Of a DNA stretch of 23,632 nt, positions 14,535-21,666 are shown piece after piece. How positions within the stretch are numbered: position 1 is the stretch's first letter; each line of letters opens with the position of its first letter. The stretch is from Pyrinomonadaceae bacterium (GTDB taxonomy: Bacteria > Acidobacteriota > Blastocatellia > Pyrinomonadales > Pyrinomonadaceae). Location of the stretch: assembly GCA_025929655.1 (NCBI GenBank), contig JAICPV010000002.1:1-23632 (forward strand), given 5' to 3'. Under the pieces are notes generated by a model. The model searched no databases, was not told the DNA's origin, and saw only the letters and a list, made by a program, of their open reading frames with translations. A program made the translations under genes and the position numbers.

Positions 14535-15278
14535 CTATTTCCAAAAGCCCAGCATCGCAAAAAGGGCGATCCACAAAATACCAATAAAATGCCAGTACCA
14601 GCCGACGGCACGGGCGAGGTTGCGGCGATACTCCTGCTCCGGTCCGAATTCCGTCTGCGTCGAAGAACGTGTGATTATCGCGCCTAATGCGATCACGCCT
14701 CCTAGAACATGAACGGCATGTATCCCGGTGATGATATAGAAAAACCCCGCGTAAGGGTTCCCGCTTAAGTAATAGCCGCGGTTGACGAGCTCGAACCAGA
14801 CGATGATCTGCGATGAGATAAAGGCCGCCCCGAGCACCGTCGTGATTATTAGGAATCGTCGCAATCTTTGATGATCGTTTGCGAATATCGCCTTTTGCGC
14901 AATGTGATACGTCAAACTCGAAGCAACGATCAGTGCGGTGCTCATCCAGACCTGGATCGGAAGCTCGAACGGCCGCCATTCCGCCACGCGGTTTGTAGCG
15001 ATGACAACGTAGGCACCCGCGAGCCCGCCGAATGTCATAAGCACAACGATCAGGAGAAACCACGTGACGACCTTTGCCTTGTCCGGCGGAGCTTGGTCAC
15101 GAGGCTCGTCCGCCTGCGGTCGGTCAAAACCTCCGCCTCCGGAAGGACCCCCATCGCCGCCTGAGCCGCCCCCGTTATTTCCACCCGAAGGCCGATTTGA
15201 ACTTCCGCCGGAACGCCTCGACTTTTTACGCTTCGGGGGTTCGATATCTTTGACAGGTTCCGCGACACCGATTTTCAT
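14535..15278 (-). CDS. ctaE: Cytochrome c oxidase subunit III (heme-copper oxidase)
   Basis: This 247-residue inner-membrane subunit of an aa3/caa3-type oxidase supports proton-pumping subunit I. Five membrane helices follow residue 68 (about 70-92, 108-127, 143-163, 178-201, 226-245). The family signatures GIHAVHVLGG (185-194) and YWHFIGILWIALF (228-240) are clear, as is FELVNRGYYLSGNPYAGFFY. The first 66 residues are unusual: a Lys/Arg patch, then a Gly/Ser/Pro-rich, probably disordered tract. Subunits I and II are not in the window. It starts three bases after the heme O synthase stop and is followed after six bases by DUF420, so the three form an operon. Confidence 0.93.
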   Translation of the reverse strand: MKIGVAEPVKDIEPPKRKKSRRSGGSSNRPSGGNNGGGSGGDGGPSGGGGFDRPQADEPRDQAPPDKAKVVTWFLLIVVLMTFGGLAGAYVVIATNRVAEWRPFELPIQVWMSTALIVASSLTYHIAQKAIFANDHQRLRRFLIITTVLGAAFISSQIIVWFELVNRGYYLSGNPYAGFFYIITGIHAVHVLGGVIALGAIITRSSTQTEFGPEQEYRRNLARAVGWYWHFIGILWIALFAMLGFWK

Positions 15279-15281
15279 TGC

Positions 15282-16184
15282 TTATTGCTTTGTTAATACA
15301 AGGACGAGAAACAAAATGGGGAGGTAGATCACCGACACCAGCAGCAGCCGCCGCGCCAAGGCATCAGTGCGGCGGAACGCGAATCGAACACTTTCGATGA
15401 GAAACCAAACGCCAAGAAGAAACGCGGCAACAAGATATACCTGGCTCGCGAATCCAAGGAAAAAAGGAGCCAGACTAACCGACAAAAGCATGAACGCAAA
15501 ACTAACGATCTGACGCGCCGTCATTCGGCCTTCGGGCTCTAAAACCGGAAGCATCAAGATTCCGGCTTTCCCGTATTGCTCGCGGTACATCCATGCGATC
15601 GCTAGAAAATGCGGAAACTGCCACAAGAATTGGATCACGAAAAGGGCCCACGCACCGAGCGTGATGTCGCCAGTAGCTGCGGTCCAGCCCATTAACGGCG
15701 GCATCGCCCCGGGAATCGCTCCGATCGCGGTCGACGCGGACGAACGCGTTTTCAGCGGCGTATAAACAAGAACGTACCCCAGAATCACTACGACGCCCAG
15801 AGTGGCCGTCAGAAGATTGACCAGGAACGCGAGGTAAACTTCCGCGACTCCGCACTGAAGCACTCCGAATACCAAAACTTCGCTGGGAGTCAGGCGTCCG
15901 CTGGGCAGAGGGCGTTCGGCGGTACGCGCCATCAGCATGTCTGTCTTCCGTTCAAGGTACTGATTCAGTGTGGCGACGCCGAATGCAAGCAAACCGATGC
16001 CGATCATCGCGTTCACGAACAAAGCCCAGTCGAATTTTCCAGCTGATGCTACGTAAAAACCGGCCGCCGCAGTAAGCACGAGCATGAACGCGATGCGCGG
16101 CTTGGTTAGCTCGACGTATGCAGAGACACGTTCGCGCAAACCCAGGACGCGAACTTCTTGTATTTCTGTTGATGCGGATTCCAT
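15282..16184 (-). CDS. ctaB: Protoheme IX farnesyltransferase (heme O synthase)
   Basis: This 300-residue membrane prenyltransferase (UbiA superfamily) converts heme B plus farnesyl diphosphate to heme O, a precursor of heme A for the oxidase. Family signatures are present: LTKPRIAFMLVLTAAAGF (26-43), the prenyl-diphosphate-binding motif LNQYLERKTDMLMARTAERP (73-92), YTPLKTRSSASTAIGAIPGA (141-160) with PPLMGW, and QFLWQFPHFLAIAWMYREQY (185-204) leading into AGILMLP. Eight or nine helices are expected. It is first in the unit ctaB-ctaE-DUF420, driven by the promoter at 16211-16239; the leader is about 20 nt and carries no Shine-Dalgarno. Confidence 0.95.
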   Translation of the reverse strand: MESASTEIQEVRVLGLRERVSAYVELTKPRIAFMLVLTAAAGFYVASAGKFDWALFVNAMIGIGLLAFGVATLNQYLERKTDMLMARTAERPLPSGRLTPSEVLVFGVLQCGVAEVYLAFLVNLLTATLGVVVILGYVLVYTPLKTRSSASTAIGAIPGAMPPLMGWTAATGDITLGAWALFVIQFLWQFPHFLAIAWMYREQYGKAGILMLPVLEPEGRMTARQIVSFAFMLLSVSLAPFFLGFASQVYLVAAFLLGVWFLIESVRFAFRRTDALARRLLLVSVIYLPILFLVLVLTKQ

Positions 16185-16210
16185 TCGAGAGAAGTGTTCG
16201 TTAACGTTCT

Positions 16211-16239
16211 AGAATACCTATGGCGTCCTTCAATATCAA
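16211..16239 (-). promoter_or_regulatory. Sigma70-type promoter of the ctaB-ctaE-DUF420 unit
   Basis: TTGATA (16239-16234) and TATTCT (16216-16211) are separated by exactly 17 bp. The start would fall near 16204, about 20 nt before the ctaB ATG. It is back to back with the resB promoter, which has the same -10 sequence. Confidence 0.6.
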
Positions 16240-16297
16240 TTTGTGATCTGCGTCGCGGTCGAAAGATCATCACGTTGAAACACTAAACGGCGTTAAG

Positions 16298-16326
16298 GTG
16301 ACAAAGCCCAATTCGTTCGATATTCT
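16298..16326 (+). promoter_or_regulatory. Sigma70-type promoter of the resB-ccsA unit
   Basis: GTGACA (16298-16303) and TATTCT (16321-16326) are separated by exactly 17 bp. The start would lie near 16333, giving a leader of only about 7 nt before the resB ATG at 16340, too short for normal Shine-Dalgarno pairing. Confidence 0.6.
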
Positions 16327-16339
16327 TTAGGTAATCGTA

Positions 16340-17854
16340 ATGTCTGCCGCTGAGCAAACACTCGGAACAAGCGAGATTCCCAAACGCAAAACAGCCCCGA
16401 TCGTAAATCGTTTTTTAGATTTCATCAGCTCTGTGCGTTTCGGCGTGTCGCTCCTTATCGTCCTGGTTGTTCTTTCGATGGTCGGAATGCTGATCATCCA
16501 GCAAAACGTTCAAGGATTCGACACCTATTTCGCATCGCTTACGCCAGCCGAACGCCTGGTCTACGCGCGTCTCGGCCTTTTCGATATTTATCACAGCTGG
16601 TATTTCAATTTTCTCCTGTTGGTGCTTTCGCTGAACATCGTACTCGCGTCGATCGACAGATTCCCTTCCGCCTGGAGCTACATATCGAAACCGAAAACCT
16701 GGGGCTCGAAGAAGTGGCTGATTGCACAGCAGCAGTCCGCCGAGATCGAGACGTGCGCAGGTTCCGACAAAGAGATCGCTGACGAGATCTGCAAGAGCTT
16801 TAAAGAAAACGGTTTCAAGCCGACCATCTCGGAGAAACACGGACGGCTCTACGTTTTCGGCGAACGCGGCAAATGGAACCGGCTGGGCGCGTACATTGTG
16901 CATGTCGCCCTGTTGACGTTATTCCTGGGACATTTTGTCGCGTTACAAACCGGTTTTGACGCGGACGTTCGAATGGTGCCGGGCGACACGACCGACCAGA
17001 TCCAGATGCTGCAATTCGAACTGGATAAGAAAGAGAAGTTCAACGTTCAACTTCCCTTCGCGATCCACTGCAGCGACATTCAGCAAAAGCTTATTGATCA
17101 GCGCGGCTCGATCGAGCCGACCAATACGCTTGACTGGCGCACGCAGGTACGGATCGAAGATCCGGAATATGGAACGACGGAAGCCGATATTTCGATGAAC
17201 CGTCCGTTCAGTTATCGCGGCTACCGTTTTTTTCAAGCACAGACGATACCCGTAGGAAACGCGCGAAGCATCACTCTCGAGCTGACCAGCCAAACGAACG
17301 GCGAGATTCAGAAGATCTCGCTTCCAAGAAACGGAAACACGACGATCGTCGACGGCACCCAGGTTGAGTACGCCGAGTTCCTTCCCGACTTTTCATTCAA
17401 TTCCGACGGCAAGCCGGACACACGTTCGGGGGATTACAATAATCCGGTTGCAGTGTTGAACGTTACGCCGCCCGGCGGCGAAAGGACGAGGGTGTTTGCC
17501 TTCGCCGGCAATATCGCCGACAACATTCCGGTAGGTGCGCCTAAGGCGGGATATAAATGGCGCCTCGCCGAATTTGAAAAATCGCCCTTTGCGCATATCT
17601 TGTCGATCAAGTACGACCCGTATGCGGGTGCATTCATCGCATGGTATTTCGGCGGCTTCGGTTTGATCGCCGCTCTTGGATTTGTTTTTTTCTTTTCGCA
17701 TAAACGCGTGTGGGCTTTGATCGAGCCGAAGGGCGACGGTACCACCGTCATTACTTTAGGCGGCCATGCGAACAGAAATCATGTCGGCTTCGAGCAGAAG
17801 TTTTCGAAGCTTGTTCGTGAGATAGGCGGCGAACGGGCCGCTTCCAGCACCTAG
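16340..17854 (+). CDS. resB: Cytochrome c biogenesis protein ResB (Ccs1), system II
   Basis: This 504-residue membrane protein works with CcsA to carry heme across the membrane and attach it to apocytochrome c. Helices lie at about 33-55 (FGVSLLIVLVVLSMVGM), 87-105, 181-201 (AYIVHVALLTLFLGHF, with conserved His188) and 431-453 (before the cytoplasmic tail). The large periplasmic domain spans about 202-430, with MNRPFSYRGYRFFQAQ, a typical ResB motif. The cytoplasmic segment 110-178 and the last 50 residues are soluble. The ATG follows a weak TAGG and a very short predicted leader. The ccsA-like gene begins seven bases after the stop. With the divergent oxidase genes, the region supplies heme-protein assembly for the respiratory chain. 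Confidence 0.93.
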   Translation: MSAAEQTLGTSEIPKRKTAPIVNRFLDFISSVRFGVSLLIVLVVLSMVGMLIIQQNVQGFDTYFASLTPAERLVYARLGLFDIYHSWYFNFLLLVLSLNIVLASIDRFPSAWSYISKPKTWGSKKWLIAQQQSAEIETCAGSDKEIADEICKSFKENGFKPTISEKHGRLYVFGERGKWNRLGAYIVHVALLTLFLGHFVALQTGFDADVRMVPGDTTDQIQMLQFELDKKEKFNVQLPFAIHCSDIQQKLIDQRGSIEPTNTLDWRTQVRIEDPEYGTTEADISMNRPFSYRGYRFFQAQTIPVGNARSITLELTSQTNGEIQKISLPRNGNTTIVDGTQVEYAEFLPDFSFNSDGKPDTRSGDYNNPVAVLNVTPPGGERTRVFAFAGNIADNIPVGAPKAGYKWRLAEFEKSPFAHILSIKYDPYAGAFIAWYFGGFGLIAALGFVFFFSHKRVWALIEPKGDGTTVITLGGHANRNHVGFEQKFSKLVREIGGERAASST

Positions 17855-17861
17855 AGGTTTT

Positions 17862-19460
17862 ATGGCACAAGAGAAAAACGAATCGGAAGTAGGAAAGCCC
17901 TGGAAATCATACATGCCGGCGGTGATAGCCGTTATCGGTTCCGTGTTGGTGCTGGGCCTGAAGATACAAATGCGGGACGGCTTCATATCAGACGGCGCGC
18001 TGATGATGCTGGCCCTCGCATCCTATTTGTTTGCGGCACTGTTTCAATTGACGAATTTGTATGCCCCGTCCGAGATGGCGCGAAAGATCGGTCTCTGGAC
18101 AGCCGTAGCAGGCGTCTTTTTCAATCTTTCGAGCTGGCTCGTGCGTTGGGTCGCAGCGTACGACCGCGAGATCGCGATGCTGCGCGCAGGCGGAAGCGAG
18201 GAAACGCCGTGGATCTTTAGATACGTACCGTTCGCCAATTTGTACGATCTGAGTTTGGCGTTCGCATTCGGCGCCGGCATCTCGACATTGCTGCTTGCCA
18301 GAAAAAGGAACTTTCAGGTGCTCGCCGCCTTCAGCTTGCCGCTTGCGGCAATGATCCTTACGCTGGCCCGCTTCATAGGGGACGAGTTCATAGATCTTCC
18401 GCCCGTTCTTGATTCTTACTGGCGCCCAATACACGTCGGCGTCGCGAGTTTGAGCTACGGAGTCGCATTGGTTTGTTTCGCCGTTGCGGTGATATACCTC
18501 CTGAAGGCCGGGACGAAGGTTGAATCAATGGCGGTATGGGCCAGTGTTTTCGCCTTTTCGGTTATCGCAACCATCAGCAAATTTTCGGTGTTAACGGAAT
18601 TTGTTTATCGGGCCGGGGTTTTCGTTCCGAACGAGACGGGCGGAAAGCCATTTTCCTCGCCTTTTAGGTACGAATTGCCGTATGTCGGCTACGCTTTGGC
18701 GGTTGCCGCTTTGATCCTTGCTGCAACCGCGATCGCGTTCGCGATCTACCATTTCAAGGACAGCGAACCGGCGAAACGAGCAGGCCACATTCTTTTGAAA
18801 CTTGGATTTGTCGCGCAGATCATTGCCATCGCGCTTTTTATCACCGGCATACGCTCGGCGGCAGATGTAGGCGCGAACTTAAAGGCACAACACGATGACG
18901 ATCCTATTCAATATGTCACTGCCGGACGTGCGATAGCCGAAAGGCAGGATCTTTCTGTTGCTGAGTTCTCTGCCCTGACGCAATTGCAATTCGAGCAAAT
19001 GGGTCGGCAGTATCTGCAAGCCAATTCGGCGAAAATGTATTTGAGCCTGAATGCAAATCCTGTCGAATTTGCCGGACTGATCACCGGGCTCGCCGGTACT
19101 TTCTTTGTGCTGCTTTTTAGTTTCCGAACCGAAAAGCTTCGCGAGGGGCTCCCTGGGTTGGAATCGCTGGATAACCTGATGTACAAAACCGCTTGTCTTG
19201 CATTCGCCGGGCTCGCGATGCTTCTGATCACCGGCGCGATCTGGGCAAACGAATCGTGGGGACGACCGTGGGGATTCGATTCAAAAGAAACTGGTGCCCT
19301 GGTCGCATGGCTTACCTACGCGGGTTTCCTGCATTCGCGGATTTCCAGGGGTTGGAGTGGAAAGAGCTCGGCTTATTTTGCGATCGTAGGATTTCTGTTA
19401 GTGATCTTCACATATCTTGGTGTCAGTTATCTGTTACCTGGACTTCACAGTTACGCCTAG
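17862..19460 (+). CDS. ccsA: CcsA/ResC-like cytochrome c assembly protein, extended form
   Basis: This 532-residue polytopic membrane protein is the heme-handling partner of ResB. The C-terminal tryptophan-rich motif reads GAIWANESWGRPWGFDSKET (458-477), followed by GALVAWLTYAGFLHSR (478-493) with His491; the other expected His is His191 in RPIHVGVASLSYG. The usual WWD text has WSWDPKE, whereas here it is WGFDSKE. The protein is longer than common CcsA/ResC (about 250-400 residues). A region from about 215 to 440 adds helices and a soluble Gln/Ala-rich stretch (about 335-400) between the two halves of the conserved core. The ATG has AGAGG four bases upstream. Translation probably follows resB directly. 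Confidence 0.9.
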   Translation: MAQEKNESEVGKPWKSYMPAVIAVIGSVLVLGLKIQMRDGFISDGALMMLALASYLFAALFQLTNLYAPSEMARKIGLWTAVAGVFFNLSSWLVRWVAAYDREIAMLRAGGSEETPWIFRYVPFANLYDLSLAFAFGAGISTLLLARKRNFQVLAAFSLPLAAMILTLARFIGDEFIDLPPVLDSYWRPIHVGVASLSYGVALVCFAVAVIYLLKAGTKVESMAVWASVFAFSVIATISKFSVLTEFVYRAGVFVPNETGGKPFSSPFRYELPYVGYALAVAALILAATAIAFAIYHFKDSEPAKRAGHILLKLGFVAQIIAIALFITGIRSAADVGANLKAQHDDDPIQYVTAGRAIAERQDLSVAEFSALTQLQFEQMGRQYLQANSAKMYLSLNANPVEFAGLITGLAGTFFVLLFSFRTEKLREGLPGLESLDNLMYKTACLAFAGLAMLLITGAIWANESWGRPWGFDSKETGALVAWLTYAGFLHSRISRGWSGKSSAYFAIVGFLLVIFTYLGVSYLLPGLHSYA

Positions 19461-19475
19461 TTGGAGGGTGAGTTT

Positions 19476-19970
19476 ATGCGTTTACGAACAACATTGGCAA
19501 TATTGATCGGCTGCACAATGGCAGCAGGCATCGTTGTACTTGCTATCTTCAATCCCGCCGAGGCTCAACGCGCTTCAAACACGCGGTTCGAGTATGCCGT
19601 GATCAACGGCAGCTACGTTCCGTATCCCTCTGACGGGCCTACCGTAGTGACTTCCGCAGTGAACATCTGCTTTCTGCAGAATACGGGTTGTCAGAACGAA
19701 GAAGTTAGATCGGAAATAGTAATCGGGAAATTCCTGCAAGATGAGCGGATAGAAAACAACGCGGCCGTCCGGACGCTGGTTCAGCAGCGGGCGGTTGAAA
19801 CTGCTTTTTCGAAAGCAATTTCGAGACTGGGCGCGGAAGGCTGGGAGATTGTGGAGCGCCCGTCAATTGAATTCGATCTATACTACACAAATCAACAGGG
19901 TATCCGAACTGTCAAGGAAGGAATCAAAACCGAGCGGCAGCACGTTTGGTTCAAGCGGGCACGGCCTTAA
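19476..19970 (+). CDS. Small exported protein, DUF4177-like, in the cytochrome c assembly operon
   Basis: This 164-residue protein is predicted to be exported (hydrophobic segment 5-26, cleavage after NPAEAQ near 31). The ATG at 19476 has GGAGG eight bases upstream, the best ribosome binding site in the window; the frame also opens with a TTG at 19461, which I reject. FEYAVING near the start of the mature part and SRLGAEGWEIVERP (116-129) resemble the DUF4177 pattern (a short strand, then LGAEGWELV). Two cysteines (65 and 72, CFLQNTGC) could form a disulfide or bind a ligand. It begins 15 bp after the ccsA-like stop, so it is the third gene of that unit, but no role in heme handling is established. 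It ends 10 bp from the convergent gene. Confidence 0.8.
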   Translation: MRLRTTLAILIGCTMAAGIVVLAIFNPAEAQRASNTRFEYAVINGSYVPYPSDGPTVVTSAVNICFLQNTGCQNEEVRSEIVIGKFLQDERIENNAAVRTLVQQRAVETAFSKAISRLGAEGWEIVERPSIEFDLYYTNQQGIRTVKEGIKTERQHVWFKRARP

Positions 19971-19980
19971 AAGTGCTGAT

Positions 19981-21096
19981 CTATTCGATCGTCACCTTTG
20001 CGACATCGACCATTTGATATTTGCCTACTCGGCCGTCCTTTGCGACTACCGTGAGAACGCCCCGGTCAACAGTGAAACGAAACACCTCGGGCAAGGGACG
20101 CTCGATCCTGCTGCCGTCTTTGAACAATATCACCAATTGCACATTCGCCAACGGATCGACATTTGCGGACGATTTTGATTTTTCGGCAGGAGCCTTTTCT
20201 TTGATCGTCTTTTGAGCTTCGGTTTCATCGCCTGCATTCGCGTCCTTTTCGCTCGATTTCGCATCCGAGCTTTCTTTCGCAGCTTGCGCAGCCGCCGTTT
20301 TCACCGGCGCTCTTCTGTTCGTCCGTGTTCGGCGTGGGGGCCTTTCGCGCGAAGTTGTTTTAGCTGGGGTTTCTTTTTTCGTCGGGTCGTCGACAATTAC
20401 TTCCAACTTGGGAGCGTCGGTTTTTTCCTCAAGAGCGCCTCGTTTGGCGTCCCCTTGTTTTTCCACGTCGGACTTGCCCGCCTCGGCTTTTTCTGCAGGT
20501 GGGTCAACTGTGGAACTGTCCGTCGCGGATTTGGTTTCTACAGGTTTCGACAGCGGCGGCAGGATGGTGCCTACGGAATTTACTCGCACGGCCCCAGCGA
20601 CGCTTTCGCCGACGGTGGGCATCACCGGAATATCATTTCCGTCCGCCGCAGCCGCGATAAAACTGCCCGCGAACTTTAGGCGATATATCGCCGCCTCGTC
20701 ATTCGGGGTTCTGCCCTGCACCCGCAGCAAGAGCCTTTCAGGCTTTCGAAGATAAATGACGCGGCCAGTTTCAACTTCGCCGAAATCCGCGTAAACGACG
20801 ATCTTCGTAAGCAAGCGCAAGCCATTCTGGACGAAAAGGTCCACGTCGCCGGCAAAATTCCTGGACGTCCAATTAATAAAAACATCCCCTTGCCCGGCGT
20901 TGAACCAATAGTAATGAGAGGTGAGTCGAGCGTCGCCCACATCGCGCGCCTTGATAGTCGATTCCACGTCCCTTCGCGTCAACGGCGTTGGATGATCCTG
21001 AAGAGCGGACTGAGCAAAGGCCGACACACCGAAACCTGCGAGCAAAAAAGCCAGAATCGAACCCCTGAACACTGAACCGCGGTAAATCGATCTCAT
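19981..21096 (-). CDS. Secreted protein with N-terminal beta domain and long low-complexity linker
   Basis: This 371-residue protein starts at the ATG at 21096, where a signal peptide begins (to about FAQS, residue 30); an upstream in-frame extension lies inside the acetyltransferase gene. Residues 40-148 look like a beta-sandwich (YYWFNAGQGDVFINW, AGDVDLFVQNG), similar in style to pre-peptidase C-terminal-like domains. Residues 183-312 are a highly charged, disordered tract rich in Lys, Glu, Ala, Ser and Asp with an Arg-rich patch (SRERPPRRTRTNRRAP). The last 57 residues (LANVQLVILFKDGSRIERP onward) form a compact beta module. I know no family name. It follows the acetyltransferase gene by 10 bp and is probably cotranscribed. 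Envelope or cell-surface location is inferred. Confidence 0.8.
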   Translation of the reverse strand: MRSIYRGSVFRGSILAFLLAGFGVSAFAQSALQDHPTPLTRRDVESTIKARDVGDARLTSHYYWFNAGQGDVFINWTSRNFAGDVDLFVQNGLRLLTKIVVYADFGEVETGRVIYLRKPERLLLRVQGRTPNDEAAIYRLKFAGSFIAAAADGNDIPVMPTVGESVAGAVRVNSVGTILPPLSKPVETKSATDSSTVDPPAEKAEAGKSDVEKQGDAKRGALEEKTDAPKLEVIVDDPTKKETPAKTTSRERPPRRTRTNRRAPVKTAAAQAAKESSDAKSSEKDANAGDETEAQKTIKEKAPAEKSKSSANVDPLANVQLVILFKDGSRIERPLPEVFRFTVDRGVLTVVAKDGRVGKYQMVDVAKVTIE

Positions 21097-21106
21097 TTGA
21101 ATTAAA

Positions 21107-21562
21107 CTACAATTCCTTTCGCAAATGCACCAATCTTGATGTCTCAGAATATCCCAGGCCAACGTGAGCGGAAAGGCTCAGGTCATTGCCGATCTCAGCA
21201 TCCGAGGCCATCTCTTCGCAGCCTTTGCTTTTCGCCCATTCTTCAGCGATGCGAACCAATTCCCTCCCAATTCCACGCCCGCGGACCTCGGGTTCGACGT
21301 ACCAACCTTCAAGATAGCCGACGTGATCAGTTTCGCAATCTTCGACGAACGGCCTAATGCTTACTTCCAGGAATCCGATCAATTTCCCGGGCTCGCGTTC
21401 GGCTACCAATACAAATTGCGAATCAGGATGATCGATTATATCGACCATCTCCGACTTATGGTCCGCTTCGCTCGTCGCGTCCCAGAGTCGCCTTCGCAGA
21501 CGAAGCCATTCGTTGAGGTCCTTCTCCTGCAACGGACGCACGCTGTAGCGGAAATCGGTCAT
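21107..21562 (-). CDS. GNAT acetyltransferase, aminoglycoside 6'-N-acetyltransferase [AAC(6')]-like
   Basis: This 151-residue GNAT enzyme transfers an acetyl group from acetyl-CoA to an amine. It closely follows the AAC(6')-I chromosomal subgroup. The N-terminus has WLRLRRRLWD (19-28), and IGFLEVSIR (62-70) and YLEGWYVEPEVRGRGIGREL (83-102) carry the acetyl-CoA-binding R-G-R-G-I-G loop. EMASDAEIGN (117-126) and GLGYSETSRLVHLRK (135-149) end the fold as in those enzymes. Resistance to aminoglycosides is a family-based prediction; other amine substrates are possible. The gene has its own promoter (21572-21599) with a leader of only two or three bases. The secreted-protein gene follows after 10 bp. 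Confidence 0.88.
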   Translation of the reverse strand: MTDFRYSVRPLQEKDLNEWLRLRRRLWDATSEADHKSEMVDIIDHPDSQFVLVAEREPGKLIGFLEVSIRPFVEDCETDHVGYLEGWYVEPEVRGRGIGRELVRIAEEWAKSKGCEEMASDAEIGNDLSLSAHVGLGYSETSRLVHLRKEL

Positions 21563-21571
21563 TCAAACGAG

Positions 21572-21599
21572 ATTCTAACAGCCAGCGTCGTGTCGTCAA
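21572..21599 (-). promoter_or_regulatory. Promoter of the AAC(6')-like gene, nearly leaderless
   Basis: TTGACG (21599-21594) and TAGAAT (21577-21572) are separated by 16 bp, and the ATG begins nine bases after the -10. The transcript would start two or three bases before the ATG, so no Shine-Dalgarno could be present. Confidence 0.6.
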
Positions 21600-21617
21600 A
21601 CAGATCTCAAATGAAAT

Positions 21618-21646
21618 AGCCGCGGTCACAATCGCCGCGGCTTTTT
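21618..21646. terminator. Hairpin terminator between the S41-like gene and the AAC(6')-like gene
   Basis: AGCCGCGG (21618-21625) pairs perfectly with CCGCGGCT (21635-21642) around nine bases. On the minus strand the hairpin is followed by ATTTCATTT, weak but U-rich; on the plus strand it is followed by five T residues. It lies 25 bp after the S41-like stop and just before the acetyltransferase promoter, so it most likely ends the S41-like transcript. Confidence 0.7.
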
Positions 21647-21666
21647 CGATTCCGAATAATGTACAT

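Noticed and set aside
14020..15063. A 347-codon open frame on the minus strand across DUF420 and oxidase subunit III
   Set aside because: It overlaps two recognised genes in another frame on the same strand and its translation is Cys/Arg-rich without motifs.
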